A DNA stretch of 47,381 nucleotides from Muribaculaceae bacterium (GTDB lineage Bacteria > Bacteroidota > Bacteroidia > Bacteroidales > Muribaculaceae). A program made the translations under genes and the position numbers. The DNA lies in the NCBI GenBank assembly GCA_016281825.1, contig JAEEJI010000068.1, forward strand, positions 1 through 47,381. Direction: 5' to 3'. A model generated the notes under the pieces. The model saw only the letters and a list, made by a program, of their open reading frames with translations, did not search any database and was not told the DNA's origin. Of the stretch, positions 1 through 8,043 are shown piece after piece (the first letter of the stretch is position 1; the number at the start of each line of letters is the position of its first letter).

Positions 1-1525
1 TGCTGCGGTCGAGGTTGCGGTAGCCGATGGCTTCCATGATGTGGTGGTGCTGGACGCGGGGGCTCTGCTCGAGGTCGGCGATGGTGCGGGCGACCTTGAG
101 GATGCGGTCATAGGCACGGGCACTCATGTTCATGCGCTCCATGGCATCGCGGAGTTTTTCGAGGCCGGCGGCATCGGGCTCGGCGTGTTTGTGGAGCAGC
201 GATGAGGTCATCTGGGCGTTGCAGTAGATGCCCTTGTCGTGTTTGAACCGCTCGGCCTGGATGGCGCGGGCGGCAATGACGCGCTCACGGATGGCGGCAG
301 AAGGCTCGCCGGGGGCTTTGCTGGACATTTGGTCAAAGTCGACGGGCTGAACCTCTATCTGAAGGTCGATTCGGTCAAGCAGCGGCCCGGAAATTTTCCC
401 CATATAGTGGGCGCGCTGGTAGTCGGTGCAGATGCATTGTTTCTTGGGGTGTCCATAATAGCCGCAGGGACACGGGTTCATACTCGCCACGAGCATGAAC
501 GAGGCGGGGTACTCGGTGGCGTAACGTGCGCGGCTGATGCTGATGACGCGGTCCTCCAGCGGCTGCCGCATCACCTCCAAAACTGACCTTGGAAATTCTG
601 GGAGTTCGTCTAGGAAAAGAACCCCGTTGTGCGCCAAGGAGATTTCGCCCGGCGTGGGGTAGCTGCCGCCACCGACTAGGGCGACAGGTGAAATAGTATG
701 ATGGGGTGAGCGAAATGGCCGTTGTGTCATCAAGGTTGTGCCGACAGGCAGTTTGCCTGCGACACTGTGGATTTTGGTGGTTTCGAGAGCCTCGCTCAGT
801 GTGAGTGGCGGCAGGATGCTGGGCAGTCGTTTCGCCATCATAGACTTACCTGAGCCTGGGCTGCCCACGAGCAGGATATTGTGTCCGCCGGCGCATGCCA
901 CCTCAAAGGCGCGCTTGACGTTCTCCTGCCCCTTTACGTCGGCAAAGTCGTATGGGAACTGCCCCTGTGCACGGGCAAACTCAGCGCGTGTGTCGACCTC
1001 TGTGGGTTCCAGGTGAATGTCTCCGTTAAGAAATGCAATGACCTGTTGCACGTTGTCTACCCCATAGATTTTCAGGTTGTTGACCACGGCGGCCTCCATG
1101 GCATTGGCACGCGGCAGGATGAAACCGTCGAGCTGCATTTCGCGCGCAATGATGGCCATAGGCAAAGCACCCTTGACGGCACGCAGTGTGCCATCAAGGG
1201 ATAACTCGCCCATGAGCATGTAGCGCTGAAGTCGCTCGGCCGAGATTTTCTCATCGGCAGCGAGGATGCCAATTGCTAGAGGCAGGTCATAGGCCGACCC
1301 CTCCTTTTTGATGTCGGCTGGCGACAGGTTGATGACCACGCTTTTGCGCGGGAAGTCATACCCTGCCTGCTGGATGGCGCAGCGCACACGTTCGGCACTC
1401 TCCTTGACAGCGGTGTCGGGCAGGCCAACGATGACAAACCCCGAGCCCCAGTCGACTGAGACCTCAATTTCTACTTTGATGGCATCGATGCCCGTGACGG
1501 CAGCGCCAATGGTGCGTGTCAGCAT
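1..1525 (-). CDS. yifB: YifB/ComM family Mg-chelatase-like AAA+ ATPase (3' end just cut off by the window edge)
   Basis: The first 508 codons are present. The visible end, IMEAIGYRNLDRS, matches the usual C-terminus of the family (about 510 aa), so only a few residues are missing. An N-terminal Lon-protease-like fold (about 1-180) precedes an Mg-chelatase-type AAA+ domain with Walker A GSPGSGKS at 219-226 and Walker B VLFLDEL at about 300-306. The family's characterised member, ComM, is a hexameric helicase that promotes branch migration of integrating DNA during natural transformation; the role in Bacteroidota is not established. ATG at 1525 is the natural start and lies 9 bp after the frr stop, so the gene is probably co-transcribed with frr. 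Confidence 0.93.
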   Translation of the reverse strand, partial: MLTRTIGAAVTGIDAIKVEIEVSVDWGSGFVIVGLPDTAVKESAERVRCAIQQAGYDFPRKSVVINLSPADIKKEGSAYDLPLAIGILAADEKISAERLQRYMLMGELSLDGTLRAVKGALPMAIIAREMQLDGFILPRANAMEAAVVNNLKIYGVDNVQQVIAFLNGDIHLEPTEVDTRAEFARAQGQFPYDFADVKGQENVKRAFEVACAGGHNILLVGSPGSGKSMMAKRLPSILPPLTLSEALETTKIHSVAGKLPVGTTLMTQRPFRSPHHTISPVALVGGGSYPTPGEISLAHNGVLFLDELPEFPRSVLEVMRQPLEDRVISISRARYATEYPASFMLVASMNPCPCGYYGHPKKQCICTDYQRAHYMGKISGPLLDRIDLQIEVQPVDFDQMSSKAPGEPSAAIRERVIAARAIQAERFKHDKGIYCNAQMTSSLLHKHAEPDAAGLEKLRDAMERMNMSARAYDRILKVARTIADLEQSPRVQHHHIMEAIGYRNLDRS

Positions 1526-1534
1526 AGGTTGCGG

Positions 1535-2095
1535 TTAGACGGTGAGAATCTCTTTCTCCTTGGCTGCGAATAGTTCGTCAATCTGCTTCATGTACTTGTC
1601 GTGCAGTTTCTGAACCTTCTCCTCGCCGTCCTTCTGCACGTCTTCGCTCATGCCTTCTTTGACGGCTTTCTTCAGCCCGTCGATGCACTCGCGGCGAGCA
1701 TTGCGTACGCTCACGCGAGCCTTCTCGGACTCAGCCTTGCTGTCCTTGACGAGCTGCTTGCGACGTTCCTCGGTCAGTGGCGGGATGTTCAGGCGGATGA
1801 CTTCGCCATTGTTGATGGGCATGATGCCGATGTTACTGTTGATGATGGCCTTCTCAATCACGGGGAACATGTTTTTTTCCCACGGCTGGATGGCGATGGT
1901 GCGTTGGTCGGGTGTCGAGATGTTGGCGACGTTTCCCAGAGGCACTTTTGTGCCGTAGTAGTCGACGCGGATGGGGTCGAGGATTTTCACGTTTGCCTTG
2001 CCGGCGCGGATGTGTGCCAGAGAGTCATCGAGGAAAGCGACAGCTTCTTGCATGCTCTCCTCTGCCAGGTCGAGATAAAATTTCAGGTCGTTCAT
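1535..2095 (-). CDS. frr: Ribosome recycling factor
   Basis: This 186-aa protein has the normal RRF length and spans the whole family. The conserved segments include RAGKANVKILDPIRVDYYGT, the ISTPDQRTIAIQPWEK region and the RRKQLVKDSKAESEKARVSV helix. RRF acts with EF-G in the cytoplasm to split post-termination ribosomes and is essential in most bacteria. The start codon follows a 53-bp leader with a Bacteroidota-type promoter upstream. yifB follows after 9 bp. The identification is secure. Confidence 0.97.
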   Translation of the reverse strand: MNDLKFYLDLAEESMQEAVAFLDDSLAHIRAGKANVKILDPIRVDYYGTKVPLGNVANISTPDQRTIAIQPWEKNMFPVIEKAIINSNIGIMPINNGEVIRLNIPPLTEERRKQLVKDSKAESEKARVSVRNARRECIDGLKKAVKEGMSEDVQKDGEEKVQKLHDKYMKQIDELFAAKEKEILTV

Positions 2096-2147
2096 TGTGT
2101 AGATATAGTTTAATTGTTGTTGTGTCGATTAGACTGGATACATTGTG

Positions 2148-2180
2148 CAAAGTTACAAAATTTGCGCAAGTTGAGAGCAA
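2148..2180 (-). promoter_or_regulatory. Candidate frr promoter (TAnnTTTG type)
   Basis: On the minus strand TAACTTTG (2155-2148) matches the Bacteroidota -7 consensus TAnnTTTG. A TTG at 2180-2178 could serve as the -33 element, but the spacer is 22 bp rather than the usual 19-20, so that half is weak. The predicted start of transcription is near 2141, giving a leader of about 45 nt. The upstream half lies in a repeat shared with the pdxJ promoter region. Confidence 0.55.
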
Positions 2181-2245
2181 TAAAAAAATAAAACAATCTT
2201 TTTTTATTATTTATTGCCGAGACTCAGCCGAATTTATCCTAAAAA
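2164..2245. repeat. Copy 1 of an ~80-bp intergenic repeat (upstream of frr)
   Basis: This AT-rich stretch aligns over its whole length, with small gaps, to 7903-7982 upstream of pdxJ. Shared landmarks in order are GCAAGTTGAGAG, an A-rich block, a run of seven or eight T followed by ATT, CCGARACKCAGCC and a final TAAAA. Both copies lie just upstream of a minus-strand gene start, in the same orientation. The copies are clearly non-identical, so this is an old or constrained element rather than a recent duplication. Confidence 0.7.
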
Positions 2246-2246
2246 T

Positions 2247-2292
2247 CATTCGTTGCCAGAAACGTGATTTTCAGCGTTTTTGGCAACGAATG
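2247..2292 (-). terminator. Probable terminator of the BspA-like gene; stem nearly identical to the one at 4272-4320
   Basis: Two 18-nt arms (2247-2264 and 2275-2292) pair at 17 of 18 positions around a 10-nt loop. On the minus strand the hairpin lies 27 nt past the stop codon of the LRR gene and is followed by a run of five T. The stem sequence, with the core TTCGTTGCCA, is shared with the hairpin at the other end of the LRR gene. Confidence 0.65.
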
Positions 2293-2318
2293 ATAGTGGT
2301 GTCCTGTTGTAAAATAAA

Positions 2319-4145
2319 TTATTGATTGGGCGTGCCTAGGATAATGTTGACGATTGCGTTCACGTCACTCACGTCAACAGCGCCTTCGCCGGTGAGATCG
2401 GCATTGCCGGGGTAGTCTTCGGGAGTGTTCTTACCTAGGATGATGTTGACGATTGCGTTCACGTCACTCACGTCAACAATACCGTCACCGGTCACGTCGC
2501 CCACCAGAGCTGTTTTCTTGGTGATGACGAGCTTCATATCTTCCAAGTTCAAGCTCAGTTTGTATTCGCCCTCAGGAATCATAAATGCTTGGCCATTTTC
2601 GTATGTGAGGCTAAGTTCACGACCCAACATTTCGTCGGTCACGGCAAAGTCTCCCACACTCACAGCACCGAAACGGAAAGGAGCAATGTATGCCCAGCCA
2701 CCGTCATCATTGTTTTCGGCAAGTTCGGTAGTAAAGCTGAAGAAATTATAGCCGCTGTTGCGCCCGTCGCAAGTGATATCGGAAGTATAGAGTCCGTTCT
2801 CGCCAAGGATCATTTTCTTGCCCACGTTGGGAGCCCAACCGTTCTCATCTACCTCGCCCAGGATGTAAATATCCTGTGCATCGAGGTCGCCAATCACGTT
2901 GAACTCTTTCCACTGCTCGGCAGTGCTGTAGTAGTTAAAGTCTGATGAATAAACGTGTAACGTGCAATCTTTTGAAGACCAAAGATCTTCATCCATAAAT
3001 GCCCATATATCATCTTCAAGTGTCACGCTATTGCCATGGGGATAGGCATAAATGTCAGTGAGGCTATTGCAACCCTGGAAGGCACCATAACAAATTTTAG
3101 TGAGCGTAGAAGGCAGGATGACTGTCTTCAACTGAGCGCAATCAATAAAAGCCCCATTCTCTATGGTTGTAACACCATCAGAGATGTTAACATCAGTTAT
3201 CAAGCACGCTCTGAAAGCAGTCGTTCCGATGGTGGTCACTGAGGCAGGGATTTTGGTATTTTTACATCCTACAATGATTTTGTCTTCGCTAGTTTTGATA
3301 ATTGCGTTACTGTTATTGCGCGAGTCAAAAGTCGTATTTCCTTCAGCGACTACGATAGATTCCATTGCTGAGCAGTAACTGAAGGCATTGTCACCTATTG
3401 TGGTGAGCGTAGCCGGTAAGTTGACCGTCTTCAACGATTTGCAAAAATTAAAAGCTTCATCTTCGATGGTAGTTACCCCCTCAGGAATGTCAAGAGAAGT
3501 GATCGAACTTTCTCTGAAAGAACCTCTTCCTATGATTACAGAGGCAGGGAACGTTGAGCCTTTACATCCAAAAATAAGTGTGTTTGTGGCAGTTTCAATG
3601 ATGGCGTTGCAGTTGTCGCGCGAGTCAAAATATTGATTTCCTTCTTCTACCACAATTGTTTCCAAATTGTCACAACGGTAGAATGGACCTCTATTTGCAT
3701 TATTGACTTGTCCTTTCCCGTTGATAGAAATTACCGAAGCAGGTATTGTTATCGAAGTGAGTGACGTGCAATACTGAAATGCCCCTGATTCTATCACTTT
3801 CAGACCACTGGGCAGGTTTATGCTGGTTAAGTTCTCGCAATGCGAGAATGCATCCGTAAAAATAGATTCTACAGTCTCGGGTATGACAACGGATGTCAGC
3901 CCATTGCATGACCAGAAAGCTCTACTATCGATTGCAATTACTGTGTAGGTTTTGCCATTATTGGTTACCTGGCCCGGGATATTCAATGCTCCATTCAGTG
4001 TTGTTGCATAGTTCTCTCCTTGAGTAACTGAGACGTTAGTGCTATTTCCATAAATCATATAGCACAAGCCGTCAACCGTGAAGTCATAAGCATTGGCTGT
4101 GACGAAAGCACACAGTAATGCCAATAAGAAGGCTATTTTTTTCAT
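2319..4145 (-). CDS. BspA-like leucine-rich-repeat (LRR_5) secreted protein with C-terminal dockerin-type repeats
   Basis: An N-terminal signal peptide (MKKIAFLLALLCAFVTANA) precedes a block of BspA/LRR_5 repeats at about residues 45-380, recognisable by repeated units such as VTTIEDEAFNFCKSLKTVNL. A beta-rich module of unknown type (about 430-545) follows. The end of the protein (about 550-608) holds two dockerin-like calcium-binding repeats, each containing DVSDVNAIVNIILG. BspA-family proteins of oral and gut Bacteroidales are surface proteins linked to adhesion. Here the protein is inferred to be exported and to act outside the cell; its partner is unknown and no cohesin is visible in the window. 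The gene has its own promoter and terminator, so it is monocistronic. Family confidence is high; function is open. Confidence 0.88.
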   Translation of the reverse strand: MKKIAFLLALLCAFVTANAYDFTVDGLCYMIYGNSTNVSVTQGENYATTLNGALNIPGQVTNNGKTYTVIAIDSRAFWSCNGLTSVVIPETVESIFTDAFSHCENLTSINLPSGLKVIESGAFQYCTSLTSITIPASVISINGKGQVNNANRGPFYRCDNLETIVVEEGNQYFDSRDNCNAIIETATNTLIFGCKGSTFPASVIIGRGSFRESSITSLDIPEGVTTIEDEAFNFCKSLKTVNLPATLTTIGDNAFSYCSAMESIVVAEGNTTFDSRNNSNAIIKTSEDKIIVGCKNTKIPASVTTIGTTAFRACLITDVNISDGVTTIENGAFIDCAQLKTVILPSTLTKICYGAFQGCNSLTDIYAYPHGNSVTLEDDIWAFMDEDLWSSKDCTLHVYSSDFNYYSTAEQWKEFNVIGDLDAQDIYILGEVDENGWAPNVGKKMILGENGLYTSDITCDGRNSGYNFFSFTTELAENNDDGGWAYIAPFRFGAVSVGDFAVTDEMLGRELSLTYENGQAFMIPEGEYKLSLNLEDMKLVITKKTALVGDVTGDGIVDVSDVNAIVNIILGKNTPEDYPGNADLTGEGAVDVSDVNAIVNIILGTPNQ

Positions 4146-4200
4146 CTTGATAAATATTATAAATAAATTAATTGTCTTTTAATAATTTTCAGGAATCCGG

Positions 4201-4231
4201 CAAAGTTACAGAATCTTGTTGAACTAGCAAA
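4201..4231 (-). promoter_or_regulatory. Promoter of the BspA-like gene
   Basis: On the minus strand TTTG (4231-4228), a 19-bp spacer and TAACTTTG (4208-4201) form an exact Bacteroidota consensus promoter. Transcription should start near 4194, about 50 nt before the start codon at 4145. The leader is AT-rich with no Shine-Dalgarno site. Confidence 0.8.
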
Positions 4232-4271
4232 ATAATTGTCCATTTTTGCCCAGTTTTTCGGCAAAAAAGTA

Positions 4272-4320
4272 TTATTCGTTGCCAAAAACGCGAAAAAAGC
4301 TCGGTTTTGGCAACGAATAA
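4272..4320 (-). terminator. Probable terminator of the pdxJ-peptidase-SPOR unit
   Basis: Nineteen-nt arms (4272-4290 and 4302-4320) pair at 18 of 19 positions around an 11-nt loop. On the minus strand the hairpin begins 18 nt after the SPOR gene stop and is followed within a few nt by six T. It shares its stem sequence with the hairpin at 2247-2292. It lies between the SPOR gene and the promoter of the next gene, which fits a transcription-unit boundary. Confidence 0.65.
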
Positions 4321-4338
4321 AAGTGACGTGTAATACTG

Positions 4339-4944
4339 TTACTCCTCGCGTGGGGTGAGGGGTGCGATGCGGATGGCACCGTCATAGAGGCTCTCGGGAC
4401 GGTAGACGCAGTCGGCAAAACCCTTGGTGGCCCAAATCCAGGTATCTGCCCCAAAATTCTCCTTAATTTCATTCTGGTGCGCCTCGGCCTGCTTGCGATT
4501 CAGGAAGCAACCCGTGCAAATGCGGTAGTAGGTCTTACCCTTGTCTACGGCACGGTAGACGGGACTGAGCAAGGCGTCGGGCATGTCCTCGGCACGAGCC
4601 CTGGCGGCATCCAGCGTGCTGAAGCTTTGTATCACCACGTAGTACAGCGTGCGCTGCAGCGGCTTGGCCTTGGGCTTGGAGCCTACAGTGACATACTTGC
4701 TGTTGACATAGCCCTTCTGGCCGTCATACAAAATGTGGAGCCAATTGCCCTGTCGGTCCAGGAGCTTGGCGGGCTTTCCGCCAGTGAAGAGAACGTCGAC
4801 GATGAAGGCGTTTGCGTTAGGTTCCTCGCGCATGTTGACATAGCAGTCACTGGCATTGGCATAGACCTGCTGGGCCTGCGCTGTGTTGATGCCAACCAGT
4901 ATTCCAACCAATAACAAGCAGAATAATGTAAGTAACTGTTTCAT
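4339..4944 (-). CDS. Exported SH3b-SPOR domain protein
   Basis: A signal peptide (about 1-24, ending AQA) is followed by a bacterial SH3 domain at about 28-87 (CYVNMREEPNANAFIVDVL through KGYVNSKYVTVG). A SPOR domain follows at about 100-170 (YYVVIQSFSTLDAARARAED through CTGCFLNRKQAEAHQNEI). SPOR domains bind denuded septal peptidoglycan and SH3b domains commonly bind cell wall, so a periplasmic wall-associated role is inferred. No catalytic domain is visible. The gene is the last of the pdxJ-peptidase unit, 31 bp after the peptidase stop, and ends in front of a strong hairpin. Confidence 0.82.
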   Translation of the reverse strand: MKQLLTLFCLLLVGILVGINTAQAQQVYANASDCYVNMREEPNANAFIVDVLFTGGKPAKLLDRQGNWLHILYDGQKGYVNSKYVTVGSKPKAKPLQRTLYYVVIQSFSTLDAARARAEDMPDALLSPVYRAVDKGKTYYRICTGCFLNRKQAEAHQNEIKENFGADTWIWATKGFADCVYRPESLYDGAIRIAPLTPREE

Positions 4945-4952
4945 TGTCTAAA

Positions 4953-4980
4953 AACTATTAACTTTCAACTATAAACTAAT
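4953..4980. repeat. 7-bp tandem array, core AACTNNN, four units
   Basis: Units start at 4953, 4960, 4967 and 4974. The AACT core is invariant while the last three bases change. The array covers the stop codon of the prolyl oligopeptidase (4976-4978) and the gap to the SPOR gene. The same AACTNNN family occurs at 8016-8043, 15456-15476 and 17993-18020. Confidence 0.8.
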
Positions 4981-7081
4981 ACTTCACTCCTAAGTTGTAG
5001 AGAATGAAGGAGTGGATGTCGGTGTATTCGTCAATGACTTTGCTGATGGGCTTGCCGCCGCCATGGCCGGCATTGATGTCCACGCGAATCAGTTTCACGG
5101 CATCGCCGGTGTTGCTGGCCTGCAGCTGGGCTGCATACTTGAACGAGTGTGCTGGCACCACGCGATCATCGTGATCGCCACTGGTTACCAAAATAGGCGG
5201 ATACTTGGTGCCATCATTCTTGATGGTGTGCAGCGGGGAGTAACCCTTGAGGTACTCGAACATCTCTTTTGAATCATCGCTACGGCCATAGTCGGATGCC
5301 CAGTTCCAGCCGATAGTGAACAGGTGGTAACGCAGCATGTCCATCACGCCCACTTGGGGCACTGCAGCACCGAAGAGGTCGGGACGTTGGTTAACCACGG
5401 CACCCACGAGCAGACCGCCATTGCTGGCACCATTGCACGCTATCTTCTTGGGCGTGGTATAGCCTTCCTTGATGAGCCACTCGGCAGCGGCAATGAAGTC
5501 GTCAAAAACGTTCTGCTTGTTCAGTTTGGTGCCCGCCTCATGCCACTTCTCACCATACTCGCCGCCACCACGCAGGTTGGTGAACGCACCGATGCCGCCT
5601 GCCTCAATCAAGGCAAACGGGGTGCGGTAGTAGTTGAAGCCTGGGGTAAGGCTAACATTGAACCCTCCGTAGCCATAGAGAAACACTGGGCGTTTGCCGT
5701 CGCGCTTCATGCCCTTCTTGTAGATGAGGAACATTGGAATCTTGGTGCCGTCCTTGCTAGGAAAGAACACCTGCTCGGTGACGTAGTTCTCGGGCGTGAG
5801 TGCCACCTTCGGGCGGAATAGCAGTTTTGACTCGCCAGTGGCCAAGTCGTAGCTGTAGATAGATGTCGGGAAGGTGTAGCTGGTGAAACTATAGAAGACC
5901 TCGGGCTTATCCCAGTCGCAGCTGAAGCCCACCGAACCGAAAGTGGGGAGCTGGATTTCACGCACCTCACGACCCTGTGCGTCATAGACGTAGGGGTGGC
6001 TCGACGCGTCTCGGTCGTAGGTAAGAATGAACTGGTGATTGGCCATCTGCGCACCGCTCAAAACCCACTCTTTTTCGGGCACGAAGTCGGTGTAGTTGTT
6101 CTCGTTCAGATGGTTGATGTCATAGGCGCGAATTTTGTAGCAAGGCGCGCCGTCGTTGGTGTAGACATAGATTTTTCCATGGTCCACGCCGATGGGGCTA
6201 TAGGTATAGTGGCGGTTGCTGGCCAGTCGCACATAGTGGGGGTTCCGGTCATTCAGGTCTTTGACCCATAATTCGTTGCCATCTCCCTCGCTGACCCATC
6301 CGAAGATGAATCTCTCCTCGGCCATGACGGTGACCTGATGGAAGAGCAACGGCTCGCGCTGGTTCTGCAACTCGACATAGTCCTCGCTCTGCGGTGTGCC
6401 TAGTTTGTGGTACATCACCTTGTGGTACTCATTCTTTGATGACTTGGCATCCTCAGGTGCATCGTAGCAGCTATAGAAGAAGCCGTCGCCCAACCACTGC
6501 GCGTCGGTGAACTTCGCCCAAACGATGTGGTCCTCGAGCAGTTGGCCCGTCTGTAGGTCTTTGACGTAAATCTCGTTCCAGTCGCTGCCGTTGCGGCTGA
6601 TGATGTAGGCCATATATCGTCCATCCTTTGAGAAATTGATGCCCGACAGTGCCACGGTGCCGTCCTCCGAGAGTGTGTTCGGGTCAAGCACCAGTCGCGG
6701 CTCACCATCGAGCTTGTCGCGGACATAGAGGCAGCTTTGGTTCTGCAGGCTGTTGTTCTTGAAGAAGTAGTACTTGTCCTTAACCTTGAACGGTGCGCCC
6801 ACCTTCTCATAGTTGGCGAGTTCGGTGATGCGTTTCTTCACCTTATTGCGGAAGGGAATCTTGGACAGGTAGTCCTGCGTGAGCTTGTTTTCGGCCTTGA
6901 CCCACGCGGCGGTCTCGGCACTGTTGTCGTCCTCGAGCCAGCGGTAGGGGTCGGGCACGGGGGTGCCAAAGTAGGTGTCGACAGTATCTACGCGGCGTGC
7001 GTCGGGATAGTCGATGGTACGTGCCTGCGCCAGCACGGAGGTTGCTGCAATCAATGTTGCGCTCATGATGATGGCTTTCAT
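4976..7081 (-). CDS. Exported prolyl oligopeptidase family serine peptidase (S9A)
   Basis: The 701-aa protein has a signal peptide (about 1-20, MKAIIMSATLIAATSVLAQA), so it is probably periplasmic. A seven-bladed propeller region (about 80-430) is followed by an alpha/beta-hydrolase domain. The catalytic triad is visible: Ser about 553 in GASNGGLLVG, Asp about 639 in GDHDDRVVP and His about 673 in NAGHGGGKP. The family cleaves after proline in short peptides. The N-terminal DPYRWLED signature is also typical of S9A enzymes. The gene sits 19 bp after pdxJ and 31 bp before the SPOR gene, consistent with one transcript. Substrates cannot be read from the sequence. Confidence 0.94.
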   Translation of the reverse strand: MKAIIMSATLIAATSVLAQARTIDYPDARRVDTVDTYFGTPVPDPYRWLEDDNSAETAAWVKAENKLTQDYLSKIPFRNKVKKRITELANYEKVGAPFKVKDKYYFFKNNSLQNQSCLYVRDKLDGEPRLVLDPNTLSEDGTVALSGINFSKDGRYMAYIISRNGSDWNEIYVKDLQTGQLLEDHIVWAKFTDAQWLGDGFFYSCYDAPEDAKSSKNEYHKVMYHKLGTPQSEDYVELQNQREPLLFHQVTVMAEERFIFGWVSEGDGNELWVKDLNDRNPHYVRLASNRHYTYSPIGVDHGKIYVYTNDGAPCYKIRAYDINHLNENNYTDFVPEKEWVLSGAQMANHQFILTYDRDASSHPYVYDAQGREVREIQLPTFGSVGFSCDWDKPEVFYSFTSYTFPTSIYSYDLATGESKLLFRPKVALTPENYVTEQVFFPSKDGTKIPMFLIYKKGMKRDGKRPVFLYGYGGFNVSLTPGFNYYRTPFALIEAGGIGAFTNLRGGGEYGEKWHEAGTKLNKQNVFDDFIAAAEWLIKEGYTTPKKIACNGASNGGLLVGAVVNQRPDLFGAAVPQVGVMDMLRYHLFTIGWNWASDYGRSDDSKEMFEYLKGYSPLHTIKNDGTKYPPILVTSGDHDDRVVPAHSFKYAAQLQASNTGDAVKLIRVDINAGHGGGKPISKVIDEYTDIHSFILYNLGVKY

Positions 7082-7100
7082 ATTGTTTTTCGGTTGATGG

Positions 7101-7826
7101 TTATCCTTTTATACACTTCAGGTAGGCCTTAACGGTAGCCTCAAGACCCAGATAGAGGGCATCGCTGATGAGCTGGTGCCCGATGGACACCTCGGCCAGA
7201 TGCAGGATGTGTTGCTTGAAGAAGGCCAGATTGTCTAGGCTCAAGTCATGTCCTGCATTGATGCCCAGCCCCACACTGCGTGCCACCTGCGCGGCTGCGA
7301 CGTATGGGGCGATGGCGGCCTCGCGGTTGTCGGGGTGGGCGGCGAAGTCGTGGGCATATGGGCCGGTATACAGTTCGATGCGGTCAGCCCCGGTCTTCGC
7401 TGCCCAGCGGATATTGTCCAGGTCGGTGCCCACGAAGATGCTGGTGCGAATGCCGACCTCCTTCAGGCGGTCGACGATGCCGCACAACTGGTCGTAGTGC
7501 TCCTTTACTTCCCAGCCTGCATTGCTGGTGAGCACGCCCGGCGCGTCGGGCACGAGCGTGGCCTGTTCGGGCTTGACGGTGAGCACTAGTTGCATGTAGT
7601 CCTCACTGGGATAGCCCTCGATGTTGAACTCGGTGGTCACCAACGGCCTGAGGTTGAACACGTCTGCACGGGTGATGTGCCGCTCGTCGGGGCGGGGATG
7701 CACCGTGATGCCGTTCGCGCCGAAACGTTGGATGTCGACGGCGACGGTCTCGACACAGGGTACATTGCCTCCACGCGCATTGCGCAGAGTGGCTATCTTG
7801 TTGACATTGACACTGAGGTTCGTCAT
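7101..7826 (-). CDS. pdxJ: Pyridoxine 5'-phosphate synthase PdxJ
   Basis: PdxJ condenses 1-deoxy-D-xylulose 5-phosphate with 3-amino-2-oxopropyl phosphate to give pyridoxine 5'-phosphate, the last step of DXP-dependent vitamin B6 synthesis. Starting at the ATG at 7826 the protein is 241 aa, the usual length, and begins [20 protein letters not shown] as family members do. The longer reading frame back to 7877 would add 17 residues and run close to the promoter, so it was not used. The motifs [23 protein letters not shown] and [11 protein letters not shown] are characteristic. pdxJ leads the unit with the peptidase and SPOR genes and has a consensus promoter 70 bp upstream. Confidence 0.95.
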   Translation of the reverse strand: MTNLSVNVNKIATLRNARGGNVPCVETVAVDIQRFGANGITVHPRPDERHITRADVFNLRPLVTTEFNIEGYPSEDYMQLVLTVKPEQATLVPDAPGVLTSNAGWEVKEHYDQLCGIVDRLKEVGIRTSIFVGTDLDNIRWAAKTGADRIELYTGPYAHDFAAHPDNREAAIAPYVAAAQVARSVGLGINAGHDLSLDNLAFFKQHILHLAEVSIGHQLISDALYLGLEATVKAYLKCIKG

Positions 7827-7845
7827 ATATTTCGATGAGAATAGC

Positions 7846-7874
7846 TTTGAAGTAAAAATAAATGAGTAACTTTG
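7846..7874 (+). promoter_or_regulatory. Possible nadK promoter
   Basis: On the plus strand TTTG (7846-7849) and TAACTTTG (7867-7874) are separated by 17 bp, a little short of the usual 19. Transcription would begin near 7881, run through the pdxJ promoter and the repeat, and give a leader of about 160 nt. No better plus-strand candidate lies nearer to nadK. Confidence 0.4.
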
Positions 7875-7894
7875 CACGATGTAAAAAGATACTG

Positions 7895-7925
7895 CAAAAG
7901 TAGTGCAAGTTGAGAGAAGTACAAA
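7895..7925 (-). promoter_or_regulatory. pdxJ: Promoter of the pdxJ unit
   Basis: On the minus strand TTTG (7925-7922), a 19-bp spacer and TACTTTTG (7902-7895) form an exact Bacteroidota consensus. The start of transcription is predicted near 7888, about 60 nt ahead of the pdxJ start. The promoter is inside the first copy of a 33-bp direct repeat; the second copy carries a one-base variant -7 (TACTTTTA). Confidence 0.8.
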
Positions 7926-8011
7926 ATATAAAATTGGTTTTTTTTATTTTTAATTCCGAAACGCAGCCTACTTTAACTAAAAGTAGTGCAAGTTGAGAGA
8001 AGTACAAAATA
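7896..8011. repeat. 83-bp repeat unit in 1.4 copies upstream of pdxJ; second site of the frr-type intergenic repeat
   Basis: A 33-bp block at 7896-7928 recurs exactly at 7979-8011, an offset of 83 bp. The part from 7903 to 7982 is related to the repeat upstream of frr (2164-2245). The block contains the spacer and -33 element of the pdxJ promoter, so the second copy is a near-duplicate promoter sequence. Confidence 0.8.
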
Positions 8012-8015
8012 AAAA

Positions 8016-8043
8016 AACTGACAACTGATAACTGACAACTAAA
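8016..8043. repeat. 7-bp tandem array, core AACTNNN, four units, abutting the nadK start codon
   Basis: Units start at 8016, 8023, 8030 and 8037 and the last unit ends in the A of the nadK ATG. It is the same family as the array at 4953-4980, but here it precedes a plus-strand gene, so its orientation relative to transcription is reversed. Confidence 0.8.

Noticed and set aside
7827-7877. Extended N-terminus of PdxJ
   Set aside because: The 17 extra residues are unlike the family and the 241-aa form from ATG 7826 has the normal length.
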